From contig JAQFVV010006238.1 in NCBI GenBank assembly GCA_028023455.1, positions 2,984,572 through 3,048,571 on the forward strand: DNA of 64,000 nt, given 5' to 3'. The notes beneath the pieces were generated by a model that was given only the letters and a program-made list of their open reading frames with translations, was not told the origin of the DNA and did no database searches. The DNA is from Epiperipatus broadwayi (lineage: Eukaryota; Onychophora; Udeonychophora; Euonychophora; Peripatidae). The translations under genes were made by a program, and so were the position numbers. Shown piece by piece: positions 22,690 through 35,669 of this stretch (within the stretch, counting starts at the first letter, position 1; every line of letters begins with the position of its first letter).

Positions 22690-24235
22690 TATTACTGGTG
22701 GGAGAGTGCATGAAGATTTATAGTATTTAAGAAATAGCACATTATCGGAGATTGACTTCCATTTGAATAATAGCAAGATCATAAAACCAGTCAATATGGT
22801 CTTCAACTTGTTGGATGTGATATTATAAAGTCCACCATTATAAAATCACATCTTCACTGAATTGGATATATAAAAGAATAAATAATGCAGACTTTCTAAA
22901 ATCATGTTTTGTTGGGAATTTAAGCATGATTTTCATGGGAAGGGTGCACACCATCTGTTGTACAGATTATTTCAAGGTCATTCTAAAGAGGTGCAGTAAT
23001 GATTATTTCCATTAGCAAAATATAATAAAGACTAGAATATAATGAAGAGCTACAATTAGGCATGGTATTACTGGATTTCAGAAAGCAATGTTTTCTCTGC
23101 AAAAATTAAGAAAATGGTTACCACAAAATATCAAATAAATAGAAAAATGGATCAACATATATATGAACATATTTGTATATCACATCTTGTTGCATGTAGT
23201 CATAGCTAAACTCATTTCTAGAGCAGTTTTCTTTTTTTTACTTGGAATTGGAAAGGCTATTTATTTTTTGTGGATACAATATGTATATACATCAGCATTA
23301 ATTGTATCCACTTGTGAACAAGTATTAGGCCATAATTGGATTTAATAGAATTGCCATAGTGTTTTTTGGGTCCATATGTTGATTTTAATGCACCAAAAAA
23401 AAAAAAAAGAACTAAAGAGACACTGGTTAGTAAATGTATGTTTTTCCTTGTAGTTTTAATCCACCAATAATTTTTAAGCCTTTTTGTCAATCACTGAATT
23501 TTTGCCTTTAAATCTCTACATTTATTATGAAACTCTATATTTTAGTTCATTATTCTGATAAGTAGAAAATGTCATATGGAGTTAATAATAAAATCATTAT
23601 CAGAAATTCAATAATGATTTTTCTTTTTAATAAACCCAAGAATAGATTTAATTATATGCGTAATACATTTTTAAAGAGAATCCCATATACTTAGCACATG
23701 ACAATCATAAAGAACAAACTAACAGTTGTTTTTTTCAAAAGTAAATTTTATTTACAGGAAAGGATACAATATAAAGGATGCAACAAAGTGTGAAATTCAG
23801 TGAGAACATAGCTATAGCATTCCGTAGGTTACAAGGATACATTTGAAAAAAATTAGAAATATGTACAAAGGAGGAAGTTATACAATAAAGATAACATAAT
23901 TAAGGTGTTGTATGGTAAACATTTAATACAACCACACCAAAGATCAGGCAATAAATCAAAGATATTACATAATTTATATTATTAGGTCACAGAATTATAT
24001 AAGTTGAGTATAAATATGAAATAGAAAAAAATAAAAATTATAGAAAATGGAAAGATTGGCTTCAATCTGTAGGAATGCAAAGATCATGGAAGCCTAAAAT
24101 GATCATATAACTCTTCATACTAGGAGTATATAAGGCTAGGAACATCCATTGTTGTTGTAATAACAGACTAATTAGGTAAAGGTCCATAAATAAAGCAATC
24201 AAAATCATGCAAGTCCATGTGACTGGTCACTGTCC
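22690..24235. other. non-coding, one dispersed repeat
   Basis: The segment 23190-23300 (AAACTCATTTCTAGAGCAGT and following) recurs at 51295-51400, so it is a dispersed repeat of unknown type. Nothing else is recognised. Confidence 0.35.
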
Positions 24236-24239
24236 ACTA

Positions 24240-24790
24240 TATTCTCAGCCAACCCTAGGTTTGGTCAGCCAATGAAGGGGACAAGTTTTCTTATCTTTTT
24301 CTCTAGCCTCATGGAGGAAATTAACCAGGAGATCTACAGCTGAGTGGTTGGACCCCTTTTCAAACAATGTCTTACATCTAACGATCCATATTCCAAAGTT
24401 TATGTAAGTTGCCAGGTGGATAATGCTGAATAGTCCTTTCTCAAAGGCCAGCTGGATCATTACACAGGATTGATCGGGAACAGTCATTTTCCCCAGCATG
24501 TAATTCCGAAGGCCGGACCACAAATTACATCAAAACAGAATGTGTTCTATGGTCTCTTCCTGTTTATCACACATGGGACATGAGGCATTGATTTTATAAC
24601 CTCTGTGATACTGGGATACATATCATTCAATGTTTGAAGAGGAACCAAAACTCTCAATTTACTCCCCATTGCAATTCCCATGTTTATGAAATGGACTAAA
24701 TTCCTAAAGCAAATATGTGGACTTCTTCCTCAAGGTTAACCTTGGGGCCCTCCCCATGAGGACTTTTCTATCCTATAATAGTTTTGATGT
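24240..24790 (-). pseudogene. LINE C-terminus with zinc-binding zf-RVT motif
   Basis: The minus strand reads CPMCDKQEETIEHILF, then a stop, then C (about 24585-24530). This is the CCHC motif found C-terminal to the RT of I/R1-type LINEs. The frame continues as NLWSGLRNYMLGKM to KPRVG and ends at 24245. The single TGA lies one residue before the fourth zinc ligand. Upstream sequence to about 24790 is frameshifted RT C-terminus. The less AT-rich composition suggests a younger insertion than its surroundings. Confidence 0.65.
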
Positions 24791-24794
24791 TTAA

Positions 24795-26225
24795 TAGCAG
24801 TTAATACTCAACCCATTATTTAACGTGGTTTTCATTTAATGTTGAAAGTACTAATCCGTGATTTATCTAACAATCTGTAATTGTATAAAATATTTTAAAT
24901 AAGATCTTATTTCCGAAAGAATTTAACATTACTAAAGATTAAGATTCCAATTACGTGGGTTGTTCATTCATTCCGAACAAAAATATTACACCCCCTCCCT
25001 CATTTATCATTTATTTTTAAGCTTAATAAAAGCGATACAATTAAATATTCTGATGTTTTAATACTTCAGTTAATTAATGAAAGACAGTAAAAAATTTTAA
25101 TTAACGATGTAGTAAGTTTCCACTAGTTTGAACTTTATGAAAATAAACAATATTAATTGTTGCATTTACGTTAATTATCAGTTCAAATATTTAGCTAAGA
25201 AAACAAAGTTAACTTTTATAATATTTAATTACCTTAAATGTCAAGACGGTAAAAGAATTTCAAATTAAATTGAAAAATTTATTAATTGAAAAAACAAAAG
25301 AGTTAAAAAAAAAGCTACTGTGTTTTATTACAAATATAATTATTAACAGTCTATATATAATATATGTGCAGTTGCAGTTTTTATGACAAAAACTCACAAA
25401 AAATCAAGACCATAGAGCAATTAAATATATGATTAATACTTTATCATTCTGCAGTTTACCACAATGATAAAGTGTACGACTCAAGAGGTAAAGGTTCCTA
25501 AATCAAAAAGTAATCTGTCCCTTTGGTTATATGTCACTTGAACTTCTGAATACCAACCACTTAATTTTTTTTGTTCTGTGTGGTTTAACATATTAGTAAT
25601 AGAGAAATGTATTCCAAAGCTAAAAATTCTTATATCAAAGTTCAGCCTTTTGGTGCTTAAACGTCGTATAACCTATCAAGTAATTATCCATCATTATTAA
25701 AACAGTTTATCTCTCTTTTCTATCAATCTCTAACACCAAACATTGGAAAAGACAAAAAATGTTATTTCTCATAATGACTTTACTATTTTCCTTATAAATT
25801 ACTTATACACAGAACTGATGTTTTACATAATTTATTGTTTGGAAGTAAAACTTAGACACTGTATTGACGTAAACCATATTAGAAAAATTTTATTTATACA
25901 AATTCCATAAAATTCTAATAACATAAAGGCAAGATCATTAAACTAATAATAAATTAAAAAATAACAAACAAACATAGTCTTCTATTTTAAAAATAGTCCA
26001 TTAATTTCAATATATATACAACAATCACCCACAACTTCTTTATAAATCTTAATTTATTATAATATGAACTATTATAATGTACAATAATATATTCCAATGT
26101 TTTGACTATATTATTTTATAGTCTTTATCAAGCAACAACTAAAAAATGCATTAAAAACAATAAATATAAATATTCCATAATACATATAACAAATACCTCT
26201 TACCTTAAAACTCTTCAAACAAAGA
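24795..26225. other. no recognised feature
   Basis: Very AT-rich non-coding sequence with no supported gene. Confidence 0.3.
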
Positions 26226-26229
26226 AACG

Positions 26230-27015
26230 AAAAAGTATAACAATATTAAAGATATTAATTTCAGCAAAAAAAAAAAAAATCACCGATCCTAAAAAGTACA
26301 TTTATACGACTTTTTACAACAAAAAAATTTAAAACATGGTGAGAAATATACATTTACAACAATATTAAATGATATTAAACAGAAATATTTTAAGACATTT
26401 ACATGCAAAAGTATACAATTTATAAAAAATTAGAAACACCATTATGGACCAAAAAACACTACTTTCACACAAAAAATATAAATAATTGGGAGATTAATTT
26501 ACCAAAAACACCCTATCTTTAAAATTACATTTTTAACAGCATTTAATAGCTGAGACGCAATTATACAATAAAAAATTGTTATTTTACCATACAGAAATAT
26601 ATACGACTTTCTTACAGAAAAAATATAAAATCCAGTGCAGAATATAAATTAATAACAGTAGTAAACATATAAAATTTGATCCAAAAATAGCAATTAAGCA
26701 ATTGATACGAGACGTCATTATACAAAAAGTCGCAAATGTTATTTTGCCACACAAAAATATATATGACTTTCACAGCAAAAAATGTAAAACATGGTGTGGA
26801 ATAGACATTTTTATAACAATACTAAAGATATGCATTTGACCATAAAATTGCTAAATTACAAAAATTGCCTAAAATATTATTTAAAAAAGCATAAAATATA
26901 TGTATGACATTTACATGAAAAAGTATAAAATTTATAACAATATAAAGATATGAATTTGAATCACTAAATTACAAAAAATTGCCAAAAATATTATTTTAAA
27001 AAGCATAAAATATAC
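26230..27015. repeat. degenerate tandem satellite-like array
   Basis: Units of roughly 115-150 bp recur. Landmarks are ATGACTTTCACA or ATGACATTTACATG, then AAAACATGGTG or AAAATTTATAACAATA, then AAATTACAAAAATTGCC and AAAAAGCATAAAATATA. The last two units (about 26759-26900 and 26900-27015) are the most alike. Confidence 0.55.
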
Positions 27016-27259
27016 ATATATGTTACCATGCAATATATAACAATGCATAAATGGAAGTGGTCATTTATCTTTATTATAAATGGATCAGATATTCGGGAGA
27101 AAATGGCACTTTCAAGTAAAAATTGTTCACTTTTTCCCTCCAAAATGACTATGTGATTGTGCAATATATTGCCTGAAATGGGATTTGGTTGAAAAACGGT
27201 AATAAATAAATCTATTTTATAAAAAAAGTTAAACCCCCCCAAAAAAAATTTTTTCACAA

Positions 27260-28180
27260 AATAAAAATAAAACTCTTTTATTAATAATTCATGTTGGTGG
27301 CCAATTATTTTTTATTTCATTCATTATGTACATGAATTTGGCAAAATATGAATCCAGGTATTGCTGTGATGTTCATCGCTGTTGCTTATTATGCCATTTT
27401 GCTGAACCCCAAAATCTTTCGATGTTTTGGGAAAATACACTTATTTACTCACTTAAAAACAACTTCATCAAGAAAAGAAGCCAAGGACAGTCGTGAATGG
27501 AAGCCACCAACAAAGCGGATAATACATAATCCAGTGCCTCTTCATGACTATGTTCTCCAGAGCTAATTTTAGTCAGGGAGAGGAATGTCATATTTGATCT
27601 TGCCTTTAGAAGTGGATTATTCCAGATTCCTTGCCTGATTGGCTAGCATCCGGTTGCTATCCAATGAGATAAATCCTTCATTGGGGTTGACACACATAAT
27701 CTGAGTGTTTCCGGTAAGGTAGGGGATCTGCCATTAAATAGTAAGCTTCTTTGGAGGGAAGGCAGAGAGCAATTACTTCCACCAACCTGAATGCTCTCCA
27801 ATAAACCCTCTGCAATCAGCAAAGGTATTTTGCTAGTCATTATTGTGACATCCATGCAGTGAGGCAGGTCCACCTAAGAACTAGAAACTGATATATCCAC
27901 AGCCAACTCAAGGCAAGCTGTCCTGCACAGCCAAAAGAATCTGAACCAGAGCTGACTCGAGGCAAGATATACTGCACAGCCGGAAGAGACATACTTGAAC
28001 TCACGAGGCAGGCTATTTATATAGCTGGCAGTGAGTTCCATTACTCAGCACATCTACCTCAGCATTAAACTGTATAGACCAAATTTATGTTTTATTAATT
28101 AACATATGTGTATGTTTTTGTCACTAATAAATTATACATATTAATTGTTGAGTCTGTTGGCTTGGAACCGAACCTGTAAA
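27260..28180. other. less AT-rich island, possible solo LTR or promoter
   Basis: Composition shifts sharply from the AT-rich surroundings. A plus frame (27348-27566, 72 codons, hydrophobic start then basic tail) and a minus frame (27873-27643) are open but unrecognised. A segment of about 50 bp containing AGGCAAG and CTGCACAGCC is imperfectly duplicated in tandem (27905-27950 and 27953-27995). A TATA-like TATTTATATAGC lies at 28011-28022. This could be the U3/R part of an LTR or a host promoter. I cannot decide which. Confidence 0.3.
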
Positions 28181-28184
28181 TTAA

Positions 28185-29995
28185 GTCAAACACAACATAT
28201 TTACAGAGTATTTTGTTTATTGGTGTTTTAGATGGTTTCTAATATTTTTTTGAAAATTTATACTTAATATGTAAAAAAGGAAATTTTATAATAAAGGGAG
28301 AAGGGGCAGGAAGATATAAATAATATATAATAATGTATACTTAATGTTTTATTATTGTGAATTTGATGTGTTAATGTTTAATATATGAGAGATTTGTATT
28401 TAGAGTATTGTGTAGAGATATGTATTTTTGTTATATGTCCTTGAAAATGACTGTAATGGGGGAAAAAGCAGTTGAAGCATTGGAAATGTATAATATGTGA
28501 TTATATATTGTACTGCTATTTAAGCATTATATATTTATAATAAAATTTTAAGATTAAAATTTTAGACAAAAAAATAGGAAAGAGGGAAAAATAATTAGTA
28601 TTAGAAAGTCCAAAGTCAATATTAAATGTTTTAAAAGAAGTTTTGTTTAATTTTATTGTAAAAATGTAGTGCAGATTGCCGGAGGGAAAATGAAGGAAAA
28701 AAGCTGCATAATTATTCATAGAAGTTGGCTAGGTTTAGGGAAAAGAAAATCAATTTAAAGGGGGAGGCAGAGATATAACTAAGTAAAGGTTTAAAATTAA
28801 AAATCTTTTACATGAAAATTTTAAAATGCTCTCTTTTCATTTTTTTAAAAGAAATGAAAATATACATGTCAAAGTTAATTACATAATGAAGTCAGAATAT
28901 ATGTGTGTGTAAATGAAAGAGTTGATTTTAAAAATACATTACAATGTGTATATATGTGTACATACAAAAAGAAGTTGAATTAAAAAATGAAAAATAAAGT
29001 TTGTAATTTAAAAGTCAAACTCAAAGATTGCTCGGCTGATAAACATAAATGGAATGGGAATAATTAATTAGCAATAGCTATAATTAAACAATGAGAATAA
29101 TTTAAAAAGTTATATCTTATCCATAGTTGGATTAATCTAAGAAGGAATGTAAACTAAGAATCAGTGGAAATTTAATTAATAAATTTAATTAATTTAGAAA
29201 TTTAATCAAACTGATTTGGAAGGATTAGAACAATAAGAGGACTACATATAAACAGACCTGAAAAAACTCATTATCATTCTTTTAGCAGTGTTATTCCAGT
29301 CTGTGCAAATAAAACTTATTTTTTATGAATGCCAAGAAAACCACACATTGCTAATCAGAAGAAGTATACTTCTGTACTCCATTCTCTGACTGTCCTAGAA
29401 CACCTGAAGATCTCTAAGTAGCCACAATGATCATATAACAACCTGAGCCATTTGAACATTTGTCTGCCAGACTGAAATGCAGCAAGGAACCACATTCATC
29501 AGCAATCCAAATTCCAACCAGTTGGTAACATGCTCTTCACAGGAGACAGAAAGCAGCCATCTATCCAGAGGAATGTGTATCTGAAAAACCTATAGGTAAT
29601 AGTAATTTCTTTATTCCCATTCTTAGTGTGCCCTTTAAATGATTATCATAGCCATTGCAATCTTTGAGGTATCTGGACTCAACTGAAATGAACTCTATAA
29701 TTAGCATAAAAGAATTATTTGTGTGCAGGTTAATGCAATGAACAGATAATCATAGAACTTTCCAAATCATACCAACCAACAGCTTATATGACAGAATATA
29801 TGTGTATTGTATATAATATTTTAATGCTTCCTGTTTATTTGTAATATGTATGCCTGGTATATTATGTGTAATTATTATTTTATTCAGGAAAGGGATGAAT
29901 TAGTTCTCTAATTAATTTAAAGTATTTTAAAATAAATTATTTTGGAAATTAATATTTTGTCGGTCAATTCTTTTATTAATACCATTTATTATCAC
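28185..29995. other. non-coding; modest GC rise at 29280-29600
   Basis: Mostly AT-rich. Bases 29328-29420 encode a 30-codon open frame starting MPRKPHIANQ with no recognisable identity. The segment could be an exon or old repeat. No further support. Confidence 0.25.
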
Positions 29996-29999
29996 TTGG

Positions 30000-30310
30000 T
30001 AAAAAATCTATTAAAGCATTACGTTTCGACTGAGCTAGTTGGGATTTATCAGGCACTGAATTAGTTGCCATCATTCAGGGCATGTTAATTACTTCTTGTA
30101 GTTAACTGGTGCTTGAAGTTTGCTTTAAAACAAATAAAGTGCCTTGAATGACAGGGGTTAAATTCAGCAGTGAGAAGTTCTGTGGCCTGGAAAGGTGGTC
30201 GCAAGTTATACCTTGTATAACTTCAGCCTGGCTACAGGTACCTTTGGTATTGTGCTTCTCTGCCTGAGAGGCCAGTGTGATGCAATACTAAATTGCAGCT
30301 GGAGTAGATA
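30000..30310. other. unassigned repeat-like block
   Basis: Compositionally distinct from its flanks. The minus strand of 30012-30060 reads CTGATAA ... CGAAAC followed by GTAATGC, which recalls a hammerhead 3' half, but the core has G-to-A at a required position. No ORF. Confidence 0.3.
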
Positions 30311-30314
30311 GAAT

Positions 30315-31085
30315 TCATAATAAATAATTTGTCATATTTTATATAGAAAAGAAGTCAATAATTTGTTTTTACAATTTTTTTTTTGTTGTTGTTAAAGAGT
30401 AAAGATGTTTATTCCATTTTTTTTATATTTGATCTTTCTCCCACCCAGTTCAATATATATATTGAAACAGTAAGATTCACATTTGAATCTTAAGTTTCAC
30501 CTTTTTCTATTGTCTCTCACCCACCACCCTATCCTGCCCAAATTTAAACTTTTTGGTATTGAATTATGTGTGTAGCAATATTAAAAATGTATGAATATAT
30601 GTAAAATTCACCATAAACACACACACATTTCGATAACAAATTTAAAGCAATAAATAAAAATAATTGATATAATTTAGATTTCTCTTTTAGTTATATAATT
30701 TTATGTAACTTTAACTATTTATTTTAAATTGTAAAGTTCGTTAGTTTATTGCTGTGTTTAAATTTCGTATTTAATAATAATTTTGGAAATTTGATTGTAA
30801 ATTAAATAAAAGTAAAAATAATTGTATATTCCCTTTTGTACTTGAAATTTTGCAAGTAACGGTCGGTGAGAGATAATAGATTAATTAAAAAGAAAAATTC
30901 CCTAAAATCTTTAATTACGAAAATGTAAAAAGGTAAAAATAAACCTAAACAATAGGAATGCAGCTTTCTGAATTAATTAAACTTATAAAAATGCATTGAT
31001 TCTCCTCAGGACAAATGAGTGGAGCTAAAAATAAAATAGAATAAAAGTGAAAAGATAAGATCAAGAAAAGAGGACATTTTGAATT
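30315..31085. other. no recognised feature
   Basis: AT-rich non-coding sequence. Confidence 0.3.
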
Positions 31086-31089
31086 TCTA

Positions 31090-31440
31090 AGAACTTTTTA
31101 GTTGGACTTTGGCTGTGATCTCGATCAGTTGTGAGAATCCAGAAATCTTACATTAATTTACCCACTACAGTATGTTCGAGTAGAAAGTGCCCAGACTCTT
31201 CTCCCCCTGGAGATGGTCAATTGTATGCCAAACCTCCACATGTGCCCTCCACAAAATCAACCAAGAGGATCTGCTGCCCAATCAATCAGAAAGCTGCTAC
31301 TTCTGTTGAAATGAATTGATAACCTGAATGCTGGAAAGAACCGCCACTGTTTGAACTCATGAACAATCTGCTACTAACCATGAAATCGGAAAACTTCTTA
31401 TAAAACAGGTACCTGTACCCAAGGTCTAGAGTACTCTAAA
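31090..31440. other. less AT-rich block, unassigned
   Basis: Contains a 62-codon plus frame (31131-31319) with two Cys pairs but no known motif, and a TATA-like CTTATAAAACAGG (31398-31410). It could be a solo LTR fragment or an untranslated exon. Identity unknown. Confidence 0.25.
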
Positions 31441-31444
31441 TATT

Positions 31445-33880
31445 AATCATGCTATAGCTCACTCTCTATATAAATTGTAAAACTATAAATTGTAAAACTA
31501 TGAATTTAATTATTAATTTATTATGTAAATTTCTTTAATAATCTAGCTTACTTAATTCTGTCTTTTCTTGGGTACGTATTTCTAATTTTACATTTTTATT
31601 ATCTAATGATAGCATGCCTATAAGATTTCCGACCGGACCTCGCCAAATGTAAATATAGATCTTAATCAAAATGGTTGCCATCTTGTATAGCGGCCTACTA
31701 ATATATCTTTTTTATATACTCATGATGGCTGGTCAGCTCGGAAATCTCCATAATTCTTTAAATACAAATCCATGATTGCTTGAAACAGTGGATGTGTGTC
31801 CTGCAAATTCTAATTAATATTTACTTCTATAAACTACTATGTTATTTTCATATAAATTGACACGCATTCAGTGCTTCATTTATTGTAAATGCAGGGGTCT
31901 ACTACTTAGCAAATGGCTGACATATTAGTTATTAATAACCACCCAACTTACCTATTGTTTTTATATTTTATTAAATTTTAAGTAATAATTCCATTAATTG
32001 CATTTCATTGAGAGTCAAAATGTTCTTTATTAAATGTGATGATGTAGGGCCGAGTTATAAAATATATTAAATCTTAACAGAATATTCTGTGAATTATATA
32101 TGTGTTACATTTTAGAGATGCGATGACCCATTATGAGTCTTGGATATCTGGATCCTACAGGATTTACTTAATCCCAATCATCCTACACAAGTGGACAAAT
32201 AAATGTTCCCATAGGGCTTGATGCCCATCATGCAGTCAGAGAGTAATGATGACATGAACCACTTGCGCCTGATTATGCTTATGTGACACCTTACCTTTTT
32301 GGGCCTACGGCAAATGCTAGCCTGTTGTTTTAAACTCATCCACAGCTTCACAGTTTTAATGTACTGCTACCCTCATATCACCTTTCTAGACATATCACGT
32401 GTTTCTTATTATTAATTTTATTATTCAATATATAACTCCGTCTCTGCATTAGTGACATAATTCACTCTCAAATCAATGTCTATCCATAGTAATTTATAAA
32501 TATCTTATTTAATTAAATAAATATATGTCCGCAGCTGCTATTATCAATCCTAATTTAGACTCTTGCATTGCAAAGATATAAATCCCCGAAGGTTGCTCGA
32601 GAATTCAGGTAGCTAGATTACGTCAGCCAAATAAATGTATTACTTTGAAAATATACAGTATCAGAATAAATACCGCTACTGAGATTTTAAAATAACCAAA
32701 TATTATTAGTTAAATAATTTTAGTATAAATATTCTAAATAAATAATTTCAAACTATACACCTGCCGTTACATATTTATTTATTTGACACCCATTCAATAT
32801 AATATCTCCTCGATCATTTAAAATATAAATGTCTAATATTAATATTATATATAGCTAACTCGAAAATAAAGTCTTGAATCTCTTGCATCTCCATGACCCC
32901 CATGCCTAAGGAAATATTTACTCATGTAGCATCAGATGCGTTGTTTCATAGAGTGTATTGTGGAACCGATAAACTACGTTCAATCTCAGTACTATTGGTA
33001 GCTTCGCTACCTATGGTGCTGCTGTTCTGTGTGGTGGTCGAATTCTGCACTATGTTAACGAAGCATATGAATCTGACTGTTACAATATATGTTCATATAG
33101 TTAATATATGGAAATAAAGTTTTTAAAAACATGTTAGAAGTTTGTGAAGTTATTTATAAATATGGATTCTATATACATAAAAACCATACACGTTATACAT
33201 ATGCGCATGTTGAAAAATGCTATACATTTGCAGGTTAATAATAAATACATATTTTATTATAATTAAAATTTATAAATAAAAAATGATGTGATGTATGATG
33301 AATAAAAGGAGGGATTGGAACTAAATATAGTGGATATTGTGGCTTCACCGCATTTGCAATTGAATAAAATAAAAACTAATGAATAAAGAATAAATATTTA
33401 CATTTATTCTTAAATTCATAGATATAAGATGATATTAACTAAAATCAAAAAAATATATATATTTTGCAATAGAATATTTTATTTTTCAAAAGAATATCAA
33501 TTATTTAACAAAAACTTATATCATAAAAAATCAATGTATGCAGAAATAAAAATTTATAACAAATCTTTTGAATTTATAATGAGGGTATGCTAAATATTGC
33601 TTATTTTTATCTCATATACATTTTATAGAGGTATTATGTTTACTTTTTTTAAATTTAATATACATTTTTTCTTGCAATATATACATACATTATTTATTTT
33701 ATTTAATATGAACTTATACTTATAACTTTAAAAATAAATATGAGAGTTGTAAATTAAAAAAAATAAATATGTACACTTCTTATGAATTTTTATTTTGGCT
33801 TACATTTGATTGTTATTGCCGTATTCTTTTCTTAATTAATTGATATTGTTCAATTCTAAATGATATTTAATTCTCTCTTC
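31445..33880. other. non-coding; unassigned frame at 32893-33117
   Basis: Segments 32100-32400 and 32880-33110 are less AT-rich. The 74-codon plus frame at 32893 has a hydrophobic middle (VLLVASLPMVLLFCVVV) but no homology I recognise. It may be chance or an exon-like remnant. Confidence 0.25.
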
Positions 33881-33882
33881 TT

Positions 33883-34692
33883 TAATTATTGTAATTATTA
33901 TAAACTCATTATAATCAAGTATTAAGAAAAGGTAATAGTTAATATTCAATACTTTCACACTGCAGAAAGCATGGGTTCAGCAGATTACTGATAGAATCAT
34001 AATGTATTTTGTTTAGCAGTTGAAAATCATGCCTGTATATGGATGTAATTTATTATGTAGATGAGACATTTAAATATTTCTTTTTTTGGGGGGGAATGGA
34101 ACACATGAATCCTTTCTTTTAATTGCATTTGAATCCTTTGCAATTGCCCATGGCTACTTATATTTTTATTTTCTATTGTCTCTTTTGGCAGAAAACTGTG
34201 CTTACATTAATAGTACTAAAAATATGTCCCCTAGCAAACTGATCGATCAAGGCAGATCAATAGGATTGAAAGCATGACCCTCTATCAATAGGACTGAAAG
34301 CATGACCCTCTCTATGGGTCATGCTTTCACTCCTATTGATCTACCTTGATCATGAACTTGCTAGCGGACATATTTTCAGTTCTACTAATGTGCTGAAAGA
34401 GACAATAAAAAAACAAAAATTTAAAAAGGCATGGCCAATTGCAAAGGATTCAAATGCAATTAACAGAAAGGATTCATGCCTTCCATTAATGAAAAAATAA
34501 AAATATTTAAATGTCTCATTTACATAATAAATTACATTCATATATAATTATAATTTTCAACTGCTAAACAAAACATATGATTCTGGCAGGGGTCTGCTTA
34601 AAGCATGCTTATTGCAATGTAAAAGTATTGAATATTAACTGTTACCTTTTTTTAATAGTCGATTATAACAAGTTTATAATAATTAATATTGT
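33883..34692. repeat. 0.8-kb palindrome (foldback)
   Basis: Two arms of about 400 bp are imperfect reverse complements about a centre near 34312. Landmarks pair from the outer ends (TAATATTCAATACTTT with AAAGTATTGAATATTA) to the inner (GAAAGCATGACCC with GGGTCATGCTTTC). Near the centre the left arm carries a short tandem duplication containing TCAATAGGA and TGAAAGCATGACCCTCT. No ORF with known motifs; the open frames on both strands are mirror images of the same arm. Confidence 0.75.
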
Positions 34693-34783
34693 TTAGTAAA
34701 TAAATTGGTTTCATTGCAAAATATATCATTGTTTGATTTTATTTATTATACTTTTAATTCCATTTAAAAGGTAATCCCCCCTT

Positions 34784-34897
34784 ACTGTACATAATATTAA
34801 ATCAACGTTAAATGCAAGGCTATCCTCATTCCAGCCACAGGATAAAGACTTTGATTATCCTCACGTTTAACATTGCTGATTTAATATTATGTACAGT
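34784..34897. repeat. inverted repeat, about 115 bp
   Basis: ACTGTACATAATATTAAATC at the left pairs with GATTTAATATTATGTACAGT at the right. A nested hairpin (GGATAA ... TTATCC) lies in between. Possibly a small MITE. Confidence 0.6.
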
Positions 34898-34983
34898 GTT
34901 AGAGAGGAGGGTTTATTATTCTCTAAATAAAATTACAATCTGACACTGTACCAGTAAAATTTACTGATCATTATCATAGTTTT

Positions 34984-35077
34984 TTTTCATGTGTCATAGC
35001 ATCTACTGGGAAGCGAACCCGCTAACCCGGGACAACTGCTTGTAAAGCAGCTGTGTTGACCACTCGACCACCAATGC
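34984..35077 (-). repeat. tRNA-derived SINE with target duplication
   Basis: The minus strand is tRNA-like with an A-box-like TGGTCGAGTGGTCAACAC and a B-box-like GGGTTCGCTTCCC, then GATGCTATGACACATG and an A tail. The flanks TTATCATAGTTTT (34971-34983) and TTATTATAGTTTT (35078-35090) form a 13-bp target duplication with one mismatch. Confidence 0.8.
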
Positions 35078-35223
35078 TTATTATAGTTTTGTAACTGCAA
35101 AACGAATAATAAAAGCAGATATTTTATTTTTATCAATTAGTTTTTGTGTGTATGCTCAATGGTAAATAGCATATACTTTTATCAAGTAGATAGCCTATAC
35201 ATTTCATTAGTACCTCAGTTTTT

Positions 35224-35326
35224 TGTTTTTTTTATTTTAAGTGTCATAGCATCGGCCGGGACGCGAACCCGCAACCCGGGCAACTGCAAGGCAGTCGCGC
35301 TGACCTCTCGACCACCAATGCATGAC
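35224..35326 (-). repeat. tRNA-derived SINE, best-preserved copy
   Basis: The minus-strand head folds as a tRNA acceptor stem (GCATTGG with CCGATGC, seven pairs), with an A box near TGGTCGAGAGGTCAGC and a B box GGTTCGCGTCC. A 3' A-rich tail follows GATGCTATGACAC. A 16-bp exact target duplication TAGTACCTCAGTTTTT flanks it (35208-35223 and 35327-35342). The anticodon arm does not give a clean isotype. It is a retroposed SINE rather than a working tRNA gene. Confidence 0.85.
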
Positions 35327-35458
35327 TAGTACCTCAGTTTTTCTGTATTATAACTTGCTAAAAAGCAATAAAAATTATTTTGATTTGATTATGTAATTGA
35401 TTTAAAATTTTAACATGAAACATTTCATAACTAAAATGAATTTTTATTTATTTTTAGA

Positions 35459-35669
35459 ATCCGAAGCTGTAAAAAGTATCGTTTAATTTAATTAACCATT
35501 GCGTTATGATTAAAAAAGTGTTTTTCTCATCTATTATATTTTTTTCCATGATGCAAGGTGGATTTTCCCAGTATTCTAGACATCAAAATTTTAAATTGCG
35601 TCATCACAAAGATTACCGGTACTACAAAGCTTCCTGGCCCTGGTGGAAAAAAACTGAATTAACTCAGGG
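35459..35669 (+). CDS. first coding exon of a secreted protein (possible EMI-domain, periostin/TGFBI-like)
   Basis: The exon starts after a good acceptor (TTTATTTATTTTTAG, ending 35458). It holds a short 5' UTR and an ATG at 35506, then 54 codons plus two bases to a GTAAAT donor at 35670. The protein begins MIKKVFFSSIIFFSMM, a typical signal peptide, with likely cleavage near GGFS. A basic and aromatic mature start with WPWWKKTELTQ follows. Read past the donor the frame stops at once, as expected for an intron. Its phase fits the exon at 49642 exactly: GG plus A makes Gly, giving TQ-GPHVCAFQ. GPNVCA is the hallmark start of the EMI domain in periostin, TGFBI and insect midline fasciclin. The acceptor suggests an upstream non-coding exon. 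Family assignment is tentative. Confidence 0.55.

Noticed and set aside
27348-27566. Definite small membrane protein gene
   Set aside because: The frame is open and in a less AT-rich block, but no family, splice context or start signal supports a confident call.
35236-35320. Functional tRNA gene
   Set aside because: The acceptor stem folds, but the sequence is a SINE copy with an A-rich tail and a 16-bp target duplication, and the anticodon arm is ambiguous.
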